A stretch of 64,000 nt of DNA from Corynebacterium tuberculostearicum (GTDB lineage: Bacteria > Actinomycetota > Actinomycetes > Mycobacteriales > Mycobacteriaceae), in contig NZ_CP073096.1 of assembly GCF_030503735.1 (NCBI RefSeq), positions 1,860,001 to 1,924,000 on the forward strand, written 5' to 3'. The position numbers and the translations under genes are program-made. Positions 42,953 through 54,299 of the stretch are shown here, piece by piece. A model generated the notes under the pieces. The model saw only the letters and a list, made by a program, of their open reading frames with translations, ran no database searches and had not been told where the DNA came from. Numbering within the stretch: position 1 is the first letter of the stretch; each line of letters begins with the position of its first letter.

Positions 42953-43438
42953 CTAATAGCGTCCACCGTAGCGCTCATCATTCTCGATGGCCTTAATGAT
43001 CCGCTGGTTAATCTGCAGCATCTGGCGAATCTGCGTGCGGGTTAGCTTGTCCACTACGGATTTCCGCGCCTGCTTAGCGTGCCCAGGTGCCGTATCTACC
43101 ACCTTGTCCCAGCCGCTATCCGTCAACTGCGCCATGGTGGTACGGCCATCGGTCGGACACGGCTGGCGCACGACCCATCCCTGTTTTTCCAAGCGCGTAA
43201 CGACCTGGCTTAAGCGCGATAAAGAACCATTGGCAGTAATCGCTAGGTCACGCATACGCATTTCACGATTTTCCGCCTCAGATAGCCGGGAGAGCACCGT
43301 GTACTCAAAAAAGCTCAGACCTGCATCATCGCGCAGCTGAGCATCCAAAATATTGGTCAAGCGAATATTAACGCTCATTAGGGACATAAATGATGCCAGT
43401 TCTTCATCATTCAGCCAGTAATCATCGCGCTCGGTCAT
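42953..43438 (-). CDS. MarR-family transcriptional regulator
   Basis: A 161-residue winged-helix regulator. The winged helix spans about 50-120: FFEYTVLSRLSEAENREMRM, then ITANGSLSRLSQVVTRLEKQG and the wing with GRTTMAQLTDSG. The Asp/Arg wing residue pair is present. It is convergent with mpg. No adjacent transporter points to a target. Confidence 0.88.
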   Translation of the reverse strand: MTERDDYWLNDEELASFMSLMSVNIRLTNILDAQLRDDAGLSFFEYTVLSRLSEAENREMRMRDLAITANGSLSRLSQVVTRLEKQGWVVRQPCPTDGRTTMAQLTDSGWDKVVDTAPGHAKQARKSVVDKLTRTQIRQMLQINQRIIKAIENDERYGGRY

Positions 43439-43490
43439 GATGTTTATTCTAACAACCTGGCTTTAATTCTTAAGTGACCCGCCACTGCCC

Positions 43491-43865
43491 TTAACCCAAA
43501 GACCTCAGATCAATAGGCCACTGTGTTTTCGGCAGCGTTTCCACCACCAAACGGTAGGAATCCGTCACTAACTCCTCAATCAACAGTTGGTGCAGCTCTG
43601 AGTGCGGATATACGGAAATCCAGTGTTTCTTATTCATGTGATATCCCGGCGCAATGAACGGGTATTGCTGCCGTAGAGCCTGACCATCTTCCGGATCGGC
43701 CTTAACAATCATTTGTTGCTGACCCGTCACCGCGGTCAATAACAAGAAAATCTTGCCGCGTACCTTGAATACTTCCCAGTCGGGCCCAAAAGGATACTGT
43801 GCCTGCGAACCGAGCATCTCTCCGGCACGCTGCCGCGCTGCCACGTAGATACCGTTGCCATCCAT
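43491..43865 (-). CDS. MmcQ/YjbR-family DNA-binding protein
   Basis: About 124 residues with the CyaY-like fold of the MmcQ/YjbR group: FKVRGKIFLLLTA, ALRQQYPFIAPGYHMNKKHWISV and a Glu-rich C-terminal helix ending in LPK. The ATG at 43865 has AAGGGAG 6 bases upstream and is preferred over 43868 and 43907. The role of the family is not well defined. Confidence 0.82.
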   Translation of the reverse strand: MDGNGIYVAARQRAGEMLGSQAQYPFGPDWEVFKVRGKIFLLLTAVTGQQQMIVKADPEDGQALRQQYPFIAPGYHMNKKHWISVYPHSELHQLLIEELVTDSYRLVVETLPKTQWPIDLRSLG

Positions 43866-43914
43866 CATTGGCTCCCTTCCGCAATACCGAGCTGGCGTAG
43901 TTTTCACTACTTTC

Positions 43915-43964
43915 GTCCATCTAAAACTCGATAATCGTCGACGTTTTTGCTCGTTTAGATGGAC
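43915..43964. repeat. Hairpin repeat beside tRNA-Ala, copy 2
   Basis: GTCCATCTAAA (43915-43925) and TTTAGATGGAC (43954-43964) enclose a loop with GTCGACG, matching copy 1 at 41151. Confidence 0.65.
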
Positions 43965-44029
43965 ATAAGTGGTGATCGAAGCCGATTCCCCACCATTGTG
44001 GCACTTCTCGGAACTCTAAGAGAGAATAT

Positions 44030-44066
44030 GAAAAATGTCCGGCTCCTCTAAAGAGGAAGCCGGACT
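44030..44066 (-). terminator. Terminator of the tRNA-Ile/tRNA-Ala unit
   Basis: GTCCGGCTTCCTC-TTTA-GAGGAGCCGGAC on the minus strand, followed by ATTTTT. Confidence 0.85.
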
Positions 44067-44074
44067 TCATGCTG

Positions 44075-44147
44075 TGGAGCATAGGAGAATCGAACTCCTG
44101 ACCTTCTGCTTGCAAAGCAGATGCTCTACCAATTGAGCTAATGCCCC
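44075..44147 (-). tRNA. tRNA-Ala (TGC), copy 2
   Basis: 73 nt, same sequence as copy 1, anticodon TGC. It follows tRNA-Ile by 12 bases on the same strand, so both come from one transcript downstream of gyrA. Confidence 0.95.
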
Positions 44148-44159
44148 ATTGTTCCGTGG

Positions 44160-44233
44160 TGGGCCTAGCTGGAATCGAACCAGCGACCTCATCGTTATCA
44201 GCGATGCGCTCTAACCGACTGAGCTATAGGCCC
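44160..44233 (-). tRNA. tRNA-Ile (GAT)
   Basis: 74 nt. The acceptor stem GGGCCTA pairs with TAGGCCC, the anticodon loop is CTGATAA (anticodon GAT), and the T-arm is GTTCGATTC. CCA not encoded. Confidence 0.95.
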
Positions 44234-44394
44234 TTGTGCGGAACGAGAATTAACTCTACATACGAACCCTGCACTAACACAAATCGCCTGTTCAAACGGC
44301 AATTCAGGCTTCGAAATAGAAGAGGAAGATTAGCACGGAGAAAAGAAAATACCGGCAGCCGAAGGTGCCGGCATCTTCCAGAACGAGAGAAATG

Positions 44395-44733
44395 CTAGCG
44401 GTTATCTAGGTCGACCCGTAGGCCGCCAAAGACATCCACAATGGCGTTATAGATGACCGCCATCAGTGGTGCCAGCAACGTAAAGAGAACGGCGAAAATA
44501 ACGCCGATGAGTGCGGAGGCGGAAATGATGACACCGAAGGTTACCTCAAATCCGCCGCCCACGCCGCCGACGAGGCTATTGAGCGATTCCCAAATGCCCA
44601 CCTGGTTCAAGCCGATGTAGAGCAGGCATACGGCCAGCATCCAGGCGATGAGTCCGACGAGTGACAAAGCCAGACCAACACGGAAGGCCGAGGTAGGCGA
44701 GATTCGCGTAATCGTTAGGTCTCGTCGTGCCAT
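44395..44733 (-). CDS. DUF3566-family membrane protein
   Basis: 112 residues. The start ARRDLTITRISPTSAFRVGLALS is the hallmark of DUF3566, given here in two parts (ARRDLTITRISP, TSAFRVGLALS). Two membrane helices (about 20-42 and 66-95). It follows gyrA by 3 bases, the usual actinobacterial arrangement. Role unknown. Confidence 0.9.
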   Translation of the reverse strand: MARRDLTITRISPTSAFRVGLALSLVGLIAWMLAVCLLYIGLNQVGIWESLNSLVGGVGGGFEVTFGVIISASALIGVIFAVLFTLLAPLMAVIYNAIVDVFGGLRVDLDNR

Positions 44734-44736
44734 TAA

Positions 44737-47289
44737 TTACTCCTCATCCTTGGAAGCATCGCCAGCCTTGTGCTCCTGCTGGACCTCATCCACGGTCTTT
44801 TCGCCCTTGGCCACAGCCTGAGCGTCTTCCTCACCATCTTCTTCCACGTTCCGGTCGATGGCAAGCAGTTCGACTTCGTCACCCAAGTTCACCAAGCGCA
44901 CGCCCATGGTTGCACGGGAGGATGGACGAATCTGCTCCACCTCGGTGCGGATGACCCCACCGGCAGAGGTGATAGCGAAGATCTCATCATCTTCGTCCAC
45001 AGAAATAGCGCCAATGAGCTTGCCGCGCTTCGGGGTGTACTTAAAGGTCATAACGCCCAAGCCGCCGCGACCCTGCGGGGTATATTCCTCGATGGCAGTG
45101 CGCTTGCCGTAGCCGCCAGAGGTGGCGACCAAGAGGAACTCGCCATCGTGGACCACGGACATGGATAGCAGCTGGTCATCGCCGCGGAAGCGCATTCCCT
45201 TCACACCGGCGGTGGCGCGGCCCATGGGGCGCAGCTGGTCGTCGTCGGCAGTAAAGCGGATAGCCTGGCCCTGCTCGGAGGTAAGCAAGATGTCATCGCC
45301 TTCGGAGACGAGCTGTGCACCAATGAGCGCATCGCCCTCATTGAGGTTGATGGCGATAAGGCCAGCGGAACGCGCGGACTCGTAATCGGTCAGGCGGGAC
45401 TTCTTCACACGGCCCTGCTGGGTGGCGAGAACCAGGTAAGGAGCATCCTCATAAGATTGGATCTGGATGACCTGAGCAATCTTTTCTTCTGGTTGGAATT
45501 CCAGCAGGTTAGCCACATGCTGGCCGCGAGCAGCGCGACCGCCCTCTGGCAACTCGTAAGCCTTGAGGCGGTAAACACGGCCGAAGTTGGTAAAGAACAA
45601 AATCCAGTCGTGCGTGGAACAGACGAAGAAGTTCTTCACAATATCGTCCTGCTTCAGCTCGGCGCCACGCACGCCCTTGCCACCGCGCTTTTGCGCCTTA
45701 TAGGAATCCACCTTGGTGCGCTTGGCGTAACCAGTAGAGGTAATGGTAACCACGACGTTCTCGCGGGCAATGAGGTCCTCATCGGTGACATCGCCGGTCG
45801 CCGGGATGATTTCGGTGCGGCGTTCATCGCCATACTTATCGACGATCTCTGCCAGCTCATCGTGAACGATCTGGCGCTGACGCTCCTCGCGGGCGAGGAT
45901 GTCCTTCAGATCAGCAATCTCGCGCTCGATCTCGGCCAACTCGTCGATGATCTTCTGGCGCTCCAAGGCGGCCAGCTTGCGCAGCTGCATGGCCAGGATG
46001 GCATCGGCCTGGATATCGTCGACGTCGAGAAGCTCCTTCAAGCCCTCGCGCGCTTCGTCCACGGTGGGCGAACGGCGGATGAGGGCAATAACCTCATCCA
46101 GCATATCCAGGGCTTTTACCATACCGCGCAAGATGTGGGCGCGCTTTTCGGCCTCATTCAGGCGGTACTGGGTACGGCGAACGATGACCTCAATCTGATG
46201 CTCCACGTAGTAGCGCAGCATCTGATCCAAGCGGAGGGTGCGCGGCACGCCGTCAACAATGGAGAGCATATTCGCGCCGAAGGACGTCTGCAGCTGGGAG
46301 TGCTTGTAGAGGTTATTGAGCACCACGCGGGCCACGGCATCGCGCTTCAGGGTGACTACGATGCGCATGCCAACGCGGTCGGAGGACTCATCCTCAATCT
46401 TGGAGATGCCCGCAATCTTTCCGTTGGCCACGGATTCCGCGATATTGGAAATGAGGTTATCCGGGTTGACCTGGAATGGCAGCTCGGTAATTACGATGGT
46501 CTGGCGAGATCCAGACTCCTCGATGGAGGTCACACCGCGCATCCGGATGGAACCACGGCCGGTGGTGTAGGCATCCTTGATGCCTTGATCGCCCACGATT
46601 AGACCGGCGGTGGGGAAATCCGGGCCCTTGACGCGTTCCATGCAGGCTTCCAGCGCAGTCTCTTCGTCTGCATCCGGGTGATCCAGCATCCAGTAGATGG
46701 CCGCGGCCAGCTCGTTGAGGTTATGTGGCGGAATATTGGTGGCCATGCCCACGGCAATACCGCCAGAACCGTTCATGAGCAGGTTCGGAACACGGGACGG
46801 CAAGACGTCTGGCTCGCTGGTTTTGCCATCGTAGTTGGGCGAGAAATCTACGGTGTTTTCGCGGATATCGCGCACCATCTCCATGGCCAACGGGGTGAGC
46901 TTGCACTCCGTATAACGCATTGCTGCCGGGCCATCATTGCCGCGGGAACCGAAGTTACCTTGGCCATCCACCAGTGGGTAGCGCATGTTCCAGGACTGGG
47001 CCAAACGCACCAAGGTGTCATAAATCGCGGAGTCACCGTGCGGGTGGAATTGACCCATGGTGTCCGAGACTGGGCGGGCGGACTTCACATAGCCGCGCTC
47101 CGGGCGGTAACCGGAATCGAACATCGCGTAGAGGATGCGGCGGTGCACCGGCTTCAGGCCATCGCGCACCTCCGGCAGAGCGCGGCCAACGATGACGGAC
47201 ATGGCATAGTCGATATAACTCGACTCCATCTCCTCATTAATGTCAATGGGAAATATGCGATCAAAAAGATCGTCGTTATTGTCACTCAT
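44737..47289 (-). CDS. gyrA: DNA gyrase subunit A
   Basis: An 850-residue type II topoisomerase subunit that breaks and rejoins DNA. The catalytic Tyr is in [10 protein letters not shown]; the quinolone-resistance region reads [12 protein letters not shown], with the wild-type-like Ser and Asp. The GyrA box QKRGGKGV is present in the C-terminal beta-pinwheel, with an acidic tail ([11 protein letters not shown]...). It pairs with GyrB encoded at 50299-52368. DUF3566 follows on the same strand. Confidence 0.97.
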   Translation of the reverse strand: MSDNNDDLFDRIFPIDINEEMESSYIDYAMSVIVGRALPEVRDGLKPVHRRILYAMFDSGYRPERGYVKSARPVSDTMGQFHPHGDSAIYDTLVRLAQSWNMRYPLVDGQGNFGSRGNDGPAAMRYTECKLTPLAMEMVRDIRENTVDFSPNYDGKTSEPDVLPSRVPNLLMNGSGGIAVGMATNIPPHNLNELAAAIYWMLDHPDADEETALEACMERVKGPDFPTAGLIVGDQGIKDAYTTGRGSIRMRGVTSIEESGSRQTIVITELPFQVNPDNLISNIAESVANGKIAGISKIEDESSDRVGMRIVVTLKRDAVARVVLNNLYKHSQLQTSFGANMLSIVDGVPRTLRLDQMLRYYVEHQIEVIVRRTQYRLNEAEKRAHILRGMVKALDMLDEVIALIRRSPTVDEAREGLKELLDVDDIQADAILAMQLRKLAALERQKIIDELAEIEREIADLKDILAREERQRQIVHDELAEIVDKYGDERRTEIIPATGDVTDEDLIARENVVVTITSTGYAKRTKVDSYKAQKRGGKGVRGAELKQDDIVKNFFVCSTHDWILFFTNFGRVYRLKAYELPEGGRAARGQHVANLLEFQPEEKIAQVIQIQSYEDAPYLVLATQQGRVKKSRLTDYESARSAGLIAINLNEGDALIGAQLVSEGDDILLTSEQGQAIRFTADDDQLRPMGRATAGVKGMRFRGDDQLLSMSVVHDGEFLLVATSGGYGKRTAIEEYTPQGRGGLGVMTFKYTPKRGKLIGAISVDEDDEIFAITSAGGVIRTEVEQIRPSSRATMGVRLVNLGDEVELLAIDRNVEEDGEEDAQAVAKGEKTVDEVQQEHKAGDASKDEE

Positions 47290-47341
47290 AACGCCAAATT
47301 CTACCCTCTAGCGCCTTTCAGGGCTCGAATTGCCGCACGGG

Positions 47342-47361
47342 TGGTATCACCGTGGTATCAC
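47342..47361. promoter_or_regulatory. Direct-repeat operator candidate before the RHH gene
   Basis: TGGTATCAC occurs at 47342-47350 and 47353-47361, an 11-base period (one helical turn). It lies just before the ATG of a ribbon-helix-helix-like gene, the usual design of antitoxin autoregulation. Confidence 0.45.
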
Positions 47362-47367
47362 TGAAGT

Positions 47368-47589
47368 ATGGCAATGACATTGCGGCTCACAGACGAGCAG
47401 GATCACGCCCTTACCTTGTTGGCTTCCGCGCAGGGCACCTCCAAGCACGAGGCGGTGGTGCGCGCCGTTGTTTCAGCGGCAGCCCGCACGCTTGCCGACG
47501 CCCACGTGCAATCCACCGCCCGCGCCCTCCTCCCCGGCCGCGCTGAACTAGAGACGGAAATCCGCCGGGCTCGGCCGGCGCAGCCTTAG
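47368..47589 (+). CDS. Ribbon-helix-helix-like (CopG/Arc) protein, possible antitoxin
   Basis: 73 residues. The first 45 fit a ribbon-helix-helix domain: beta strand MTLRLTDEQ, helix DHALTLLASAQ, turn GTS, helix KHEAVVRAVVSAAA. The tail is helical and charged, as in antitoxins. It lies 6 bases before the next gene. The direct repeat at 47342 could be its operator. Confidence 0.6.
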   Translation: MAMTLRLTDEQDHALTLLASAQGTSKHEAVVRAVVSAAARTLADAHVQSTARALLPGRAELETEIRRARPAQP

Positions 47590-47595
47590 GTAGTC

Positions 47596-47856
47596 ATGAG
47601 CACTGAGCAGCTCTGCCTCTTAGCGCAGGAGTTTTGCGCACGCTTTAACGTCCGCATCACCAACTTCGCCGCTCTTGCGGCCGCCGCAGCCGCCAGCACC
47701 GCCAAGTTAGAAGGAATAGCCATCCACGACAGCCACCGCGATGCCGCCGGTTCCATGGCGGAAGTCTTAGCTCGCGTGCCGGCGCTAAGCGGGCATAACG
47801 CAGAGTTCGCAAAGTTCAGCGCGCGCGTCTACCTTAGTGTTGAAGAAGTTGCCTAA
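47596..47856 (+). CDS. Degenerate Doc/Fic-like small protein
   Basis: 86 residues with the size, Ala-rich helices and spacing of death-on-curing toxins. VPALSGHNAEFAKFSARVYLSVEE aligns by eye with the Doc active region (H-x-F-x-D-G-N-K-R-x-x-x), but the His-Phe and GNKR residues are not kept (GHNAEFAKF instead). AMPylation or phosphorylation activity is therefore unlikely. It follows an RHH-like gene, as in toxin-antitoxin pairs. Family assignment is inference. Confidence 0.4.
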   Translation: MSTEQLCLLAQEFCARFNVRITNFAALAAAAAASTAKLEGIAIHDSHRDAAGSMAEVLARVPALSGHNAEFAKFSARVYLSVEEVA

Positions 47857-47894
47857 GTTATTGGGGATAGTGACCCTAGGAAGGAACCACCACC

Positions 47895-48251
47895 ATGTCC
47901 CGCTTCAAGAAGATCGCCGCCTCGAGCCTCACGGCCGTGGCCCTAGCCGCCACCGCCGTCACTGCTCCTACCGCCACCGCAGCTGATGCTGATTCCTGGA
48001 AAGACAACATAAATCCAGACTTTGAACAAGGCCAGCCTGGTGGCTCCTCTACTGGCTCTTCCCAGCTGGACCTCACTTTGATCATCACCGCAGCGGCTGC
48101 TGGCGTCACCGCGCTGGCTGGTGCCGTGGCTCTTTACTCCCCTAACGTGGATCTGGAAAAAGCCGCGCGCGATGCCGGCTTGAGCCAGATCGCCGATCAG
48201 ATCGCCGCGATTCAGGCCAACCTTCCCGGCTTGCCGGGACAGCCCGCCTAA
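47895..48251 (+). CDS. Small secreted or membrane protein, unknown
   Basis: 118 residues. A signal peptide (1-29, ending TATAA) is followed by a Gly/Ser-rich linker, a second hydrophobic stretch (about 58-80) and a helical tail (LSQIADQIAAIQANLPGLP). AGGAAGG precedes the ATG. No family recognised. Confidence 0.7.
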   Translation: MSRFKKIAASSLTAVALAATAVTAPTATAADADSWKDNINPDFEQGQPGGSSTGSSQLDLTLIITAAAAGVTALAGAVALYSPNVDLEKAARDAGLSQIADQIAAIQANLPGLPGQPA

Positions 48252-48271
48252 CTCGCGTAAGCTGGTGCAGC

Positions 48272-48709
48272 ATGGCACATCTTTCTGAACTTATGTCGGG
48301 TCCGCAGCGCACTGCGGTAGTAAGCGATTGTGGCGAGTTGGTTGAGGGGGTCGTCGCCAAGCAATCGGGCATTACCGGTATGGCGCTCAAGGGTGCCGTC
48401 GCGGCCGCAAAGAAGGTTGATGCTGCCATCATCACCAAGGCGCTGGACCGCGTGCTGCCAGATGTCCTCGACGCCCTGGACCCGCACTGGCAAGACTTTG
48501 CTAGCAACCCCGAGCAGGATTTCGGTTCCTTCTTGGAGCCGCGCAGTGCCGAGGTGAGCGATTCCATCATGTTGGTAGCCGATAAGCACGCAGAGCAAAT
48601 CAATTCCCCCGCGCTGTCCAAGCCTTATAACTCTCTGCGCGGCAAGGCCTCGAAATTCCTCACCCCCGCGGTCCCAGATTTCGGCCGCGTACTGCAACAG
48701 CATATGTAG
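48272..48709 (+). CDS. Conserved actinobacterial protein (DUF6918-like)
   Basis: 145 residues, all-helical, no membrane segment. It resembles a protein common in Corynebacterium and relatives: AHLSELMSGPQRTAVVSDCGELVE at the start and a C-terminal SLRGKASKFLTPAVPDFGRVLQ. The DUF number is from memory and less sure than the conservation. It follows the secreted protein by 20 bases. Confidence 0.6.
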   Translation: MAHLSELMSGPQRTAVVSDCGELVEGVVAKQSGITGMALKGAVAAAKKVDAAIITKALDRVLPDVLDALDPHWQDFASNPEQDFGSFLEPRSAEVSDSIMLVADKHAEQINSPALSKPYNSLRGKASKFLTPAVPDFGRVLQQHM

Positions 48710-48753
48710 CTTCCTTGCGGTTGAATCGCATTCCAAACGCCAGGTATAAGTGT

Positions 48754-48769
48754 GGAAGTGACTACTTCC
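48754..48769. promoter_or_regulatory. Palindrome over the MFS gene start
   Basis: GGAAGT-GACT-ACTTCC, a perfect 6-base inverted repeat across the -10 downstream region and start codon; a likely repressor site. Confidence 0.4.
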
Positions 48770-50227
48770 GAAGCTAACCAAACTGAGTACCCCGCCGGCC
48801 AGGATCCTGCCCGCTGGCGGGTACTTATCGTTTTGCTCACGGCACTCTTTATGTCGCTGCTGAGCGTATCCATCGTCAACGTGGCCCTGCCGTCTATTCA
48901 ATCTGGCCTCGGAGCCTCTAATTCGGATGTGCAATGGGTACTCTCCGGCTATGCACTCACCTTCGGCGTTATCCTCGTTGCGGCCGGTCGCGCCGGAGAT
49001 CTCGTCGGCCGCGGCGGAATCTTTTTAGCGGGCATCGCTATTTATTCCATCAGTGCTGCGGTCGCCGGCTTCGCTCCAAACGCTGAATCACTCAATGCCG
49101 CCCGCTTTATCCAAGGCGTAGGTGCCGGCCTACTCAACCCACAAGGCGTGGGCATGATCCAGCAGTACTTCCGCGGTGCCGAACGGGCCCGCGCCTTTGG
49201 ATATTTTGGCTCCACGGTGGGGATAGCCGTAGCCATCGGGCCAGTGCTCGGCGGCCTGCTCATTCGCCTCGGCGGACCGGATCTGGGTTGGCGATTGACC
49301 ATGCTGGTCAATTTCCCCGTCGGCCTAGTCGCTATCGTTTTGGGACTGACGTGGTTTCCACGGCCACTGTTTTCCCGGGTGCGCGATGAAGCAGGAAATA
49401 AGCTGGGTGTTTTCAAGACCTTGGCTACCCTTGATCCCATCGGCGCGCTGATCCTGGGTACCGCCGTGTGGGCCATCCTCTTCCCCTTCATGGAATCCTC
49501 TGGATCACCGGCCGTGTGGTGGCTTCTACTGCTAGGGGCCGTTCTGCTCGTAGCGTGGGTACAGTGGGAGCGCCACCACAAATCCACTGGCCATCCGCCG
49601 ATGGTGGACCTCAATATCTTTTCCACCCCAAGCTTTCGCAATGGCACCATCATCGCCACCTTGTGGTTTATGGGCATTACCAGCATTTGGGTGCTCGTCG
49701 CGCTCTACTTCCAAAGCGGTCTCGGCCACTCCGCCCTCGCGGCCGGATCCGTAGGTATCCCCGCCGCCTTATTGAGCTCCATTTCCGCTACTCTGGCCGG
49801 CCGATCCGTTTCCGTTTATGGGCGCAAGGTCGTGGTACTTGGCATGCTGGTGACCATCTTCGGTCTAGTGGCCACAATTGCGCTTATCTGGGCCACTGAG
49901 CAATGGGGAGCTAGTGAATGGTGGATGGTTCTTTCGCTGTCCTTTGTTGGGGGCGGCCAAGGCTCGGTAATTTCCCCCAATCAAACGCTTACCTTGGCGC
50001 ACGTTCCTCAAGCCTATGCCGGCTCTTCCGGCGCTGTGCTCCAGACCGGCCAGCGCATTGGCACTGCCGTTGGGCTTGCTGTTATCACGGCTATTGTGTT
50101 TGCTACCTTGCACGGTACCAGTGCGGACTGGCCGCTTTCCATCATCGCCGGCTTCGGCGTCATCCTGGCCATGTGTCTTGCATCCTTAGGATTCGCCATA
50201 GCGGACCAGCGCAGCTCCCAAGCCTAG
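48758..50227 (+). CDS. MFS drug-efflux transporter (DHA2-type, 14 TM)
   Basis: About 489 residues with 12-14 membrane helices. The first helix carries FMSLLSVSIVNVALP (motif D1 of DHA2), then AGRAGDLVGRGG (motif A) and WVLSGYALTFGVI. This is the EmrB/QacA-type proton antiporter group for drugs. TTGAAT-N18-TATAAG is followed 7 bases later by the GTG at 48758, so it may be a leaderless mRNA; a GTG at 48752 is also possible. GGAAGT-GACT-ACTTCC overlaps the start. It ends at a bidirectional terminator facing gyrB. Confidence 0.88.
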   Translation: MTTSEANQTEYPAGQDPARWRVLIVLLTALFMSLLSVSIVNVALPSIQSGLGASNSDVQWVLSGYALTFGVILVAAGRAGDLVGRGGIFLAGIAIYSISAAVAGFAPNAESLNAARFIQGVGAGLLNPQGVGMIQQYFRGAERARAFGYFGSTVGIAVAIGPVLGGLLIRLGGPDLGWRLTMLVNFPVGLVAIVLGLTWFPRPLFSRVRDEAGNKLGVFKTLATLDPIGALILGTAVWAILFPFMESSGSPAVWWLLLLGAVLLVAWVQWERHHKSTGHPPMVDLNIFSTPSFRNGTIIATLWFMGITSIWVLVALYFQSGLGHSALAAGSVGIPAALLSSISATLAGRSVSVYGRKVVVLGMLVTIFGLVATIALIWATEQWGASEWWMVLSLSFVGGGQGSVISPNQTLTLAHVPQAYAGSSGAVLQTGQRIGTAVGLAVITAIVFATLHGTSADWPLSIIAGFGVILAMCLASLGFAIADQRSSQA

Positions 50228-50255
50228 GCTCAGCGCTTCACGACGCCGCACAATT

Positions 50256-50288
50256 AAAGCCCACCGCGGAAATTCCGCGGTGGGCTTT
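50256..50288. terminator. Bidirectional terminator between the MFS gene and gyrB
   Basis: AAAGCCCACCGCGGAA and TTCCGCGGTGGGCTTT form a perfect stem with A-run and T-run on both sides, terminating the convergent genes. Confidence 0.9.
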
Positions 50289-50298
50289 GTGCTGCGAT

Positions 50299-52389
<2,091 letters not shown>

Positions 52390-52525
52390 CTATAGCTAAT
52401 TCTAAGACCTTAACTATTCTACACGGATACCCCCTACTGAAAGACACCCCACACCCGTGAGAGACGGGAATCTGGCGCGCTCTGAAGTTATTTAAGTTTT
52501 CAAGGTCGGATCCAACCTCAACCTA

Positions 52526-53095
52526 TTAGCCATAGGTATCTTGAGATCCTTGCGGTTTAACCCACTGCCGTCCCTCGTAATTTCGCCGCTGCTTAGGCCC
52601 ATGAATGCGCAGTTCAACAATGACATCCGGACCTAGACGGTCAGAGATTTTTCGCAGGATTTGCCGCTGCAGATAGCGCAGCTCCGTAGCCCAGGTGGAG
52701 TTATCGCAGGAGACATAAACAATCTTGTCCTTAATCCGCTGGGGCTGGGTATGCGCGGCTATGCGCTCGCCCACCAAGTTCTCCCAATTGCCCATCACCC
52801 AGCCATTGGCTAGGTCATGTTCCCAGCCACGATTGACAACTTCGCGGTTAATTTGGGATCCCAGGCTCGGCACCGCCAGCGGTCGCCGCTTTTTCCTGCC
52901 ATCAGGGCCAGTGGGTAAGCCCCGTTGATAGCCCATATACCCCTGCTTTTGTGCATTCTCTAGCGAGGGCACCGGCATCTTGGGGACTGGACGGGTCAGC
53001 TTCGGCGGATTCTTAGAGGTGGACCGCACCAGCTTAAAGTACTGAGTGACAGGATCGATGCGCTGCTTGCCGACGCCCCCTTGATCCTCACTCAT
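52526..53095 (-). CDS. dciA: DciA-family replication helicase loader (DUF721)
   Basis: 189 residues. The DUF721 core (about 90-170) has [20 protein letters not shown] and [24 protein letters not shown] (in part), the KH-like fold that loads DnaB in bacteria lacking DnaC. The basic N-terminal half is unstructured. I use ATG 53095 (MSEDQGGVG), overlapping recF by 8 bases; the longer frame to 53119 is rejected. Gene order dnaA-dnaN-recF-dciA-gyrB is the actinobacterial standard. Confidence 0.9.
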   Translation of the reverse strand: MSEDQGGVGKQRIDPVTQYFKLVRSTSKNPPKLTRPVPKMPVPSLENAQKQGYMGYQRGLPTGPDGRKKRRPLAVPSLGSQINREVVNRGWEHDLANGWVMGNWENLVGERIAAHTQPQRIKDKIVYVSCDNSTWATELRYLQRQILRKISDRLGPDVIVELRIHGPKQRRNYEGRQWVKPQGSQDTYG

Positions 53096-54299
53096 TCCCC
53101 TCACCCTCCTCAGCAGCATCCTGAGCAGGATTTTCGGCAGAATCCTCGGCGCTGAGCTTAGAGATGCGGCCTGAATCCGTATCTTCCACGCTTACTCGGT
53201 AGCGCACGATGGGTTCTAAGTTTCCCGGCAGATCCTCATCCACAGCTGCGGTAATGAGCACCTGCTCGGCCTCAGCTGCTAGGTGGACAAGCTGCTTGCG
53301 GCGCTTCGCATCGAGCTCGGCAAAGACATCATCCAAAATCAGTACCGGATCTGATCCTCCTTCTTGCCGCAGGAGATTAAACTCGGCTAGGCGCAGTGCA
53401 ATGGCATAGGACCACGTCTCGCCGTGGCTGGCAAAGCCCTTGGCCGGTTGATCTCCCAAGTTGAGAACCAGATCATCGCGATGCGGACCCACCAAAGAAA
53501 TGCCACGTTCTATCTCGCGTTGCCGGGCGCTGGCCAGCTCGGTGAGCAGAACCGCTTCGAGTACCTCGCGATCGGAGGTATCGATCGTGGACTTATACTC
53601 CACGTGCGCCGGCCGGGATTCTGGTGCCAGGCCGGAATAGGCGGCGGGGATGTGATCCAAGAGGGCGTCGACAAGCGAAAGGCGCGCGGCGATTACTTGT
53701 GCGCCGAGGCGGGCAAGCTGCGCATCCCAAGTATCCAAGGTGGCCAGCGCAGCGGCGCCGTCGCTATCGGAATAGCCCCGGCGCAGGTTACCGGAGGCCG
53801 ATTTCAACAAAGCATTGCGCTGCTTGAGCACCTTGTCATAGTCGGCCTTTACGCCCGCCAACCGGGGAGTCCGCGAGGCAATGATGCTATCGAGATAAGC
53901 GCGGCGCCCAGCCGGTTCCCCGCGCACCAATGCCAAATCCTCCGGGGAAAAGAGCACAGTCTTCACCACTCCCAGCAGATCACGGGGGCTGCGCAGGCGG
54001 GTGCGATTAATCTGCGCCTGGTTAGCCGCGTGGGGCTTGATAAGCAAATGGGTGGTGAGCTCGCGGCCCTGGTTCACCGCGGTTATAGACACCCGCGCAC
54101 TGTCCGCTCCCTGGCGCACCAGCGGCGCATCATGGGAAACGCGGTGGGAAGAAAGATGCGCGGTATAGCCAATGGCCTCAACGACATTGGTCTTTCCAAA
54201 GCCATTGCACCCAACAAAAAGGGTGATTCCCGGCCCTAGCTGCACATTAAGTTCGGGCCACGAGCGAAAATCCCGAACATCGAGATCCCTGACGTACAT
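53088..54299 (-). CDS. recF: DNA replication/repair protein RecF
   Basis: A 403-residue SMC-like ATPase that helps load RecA at gaps. Walker [15 protein letters not shown], signature helix region [10 protein letters not shown] and Walker [14 protein letters not shown] are all present. Its start shares bases with the dnaN stop (TAATG type), so it is translationally coupled to dnaN. The C-terminal acidic tail is longer than in model RecF. Confidence 0.96.
   Translation of the reverse strand: MYVRDLDVRDFRSWPELNVQLGPGITLFVGCNGFGKTNVVEAIGYTAHLSSHRVSHDAPLVRQGADSARVSITAVNQGRELTTHLLIKPHAANQAQINRTRLRSPRDLLGVVKTVLFSPEDLALVRGEPAGRRAYLDSIIASRTPRLAGVKADYDKVLKQRNALLKSASGNLRRGYSDSDGAAALATLDTWDAQLARLGAQVIAARLSLVDALLDHIPAAYSGLAPESRPAHVEYKSTIDTSDREVLEAVLLTELASARQREIERGISLVGPHRDDLVLNLGDQPAKGFASHGETWSYAIALRLAEFNLLRQEGGSDPVLILDDVFAELDAKRRKQLVHLAAEAEQVLITAAVDEDLPGNLEPIVRYRVSVEDTDSGRISKLSAEDSAENPAQDAAEEGEGNE

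Noticed and set aside
45457..46602. 381-residue plus-strand ORF opposite gyrA
   Set aside because: Pure shadow of gyrA; no start context and no domain.
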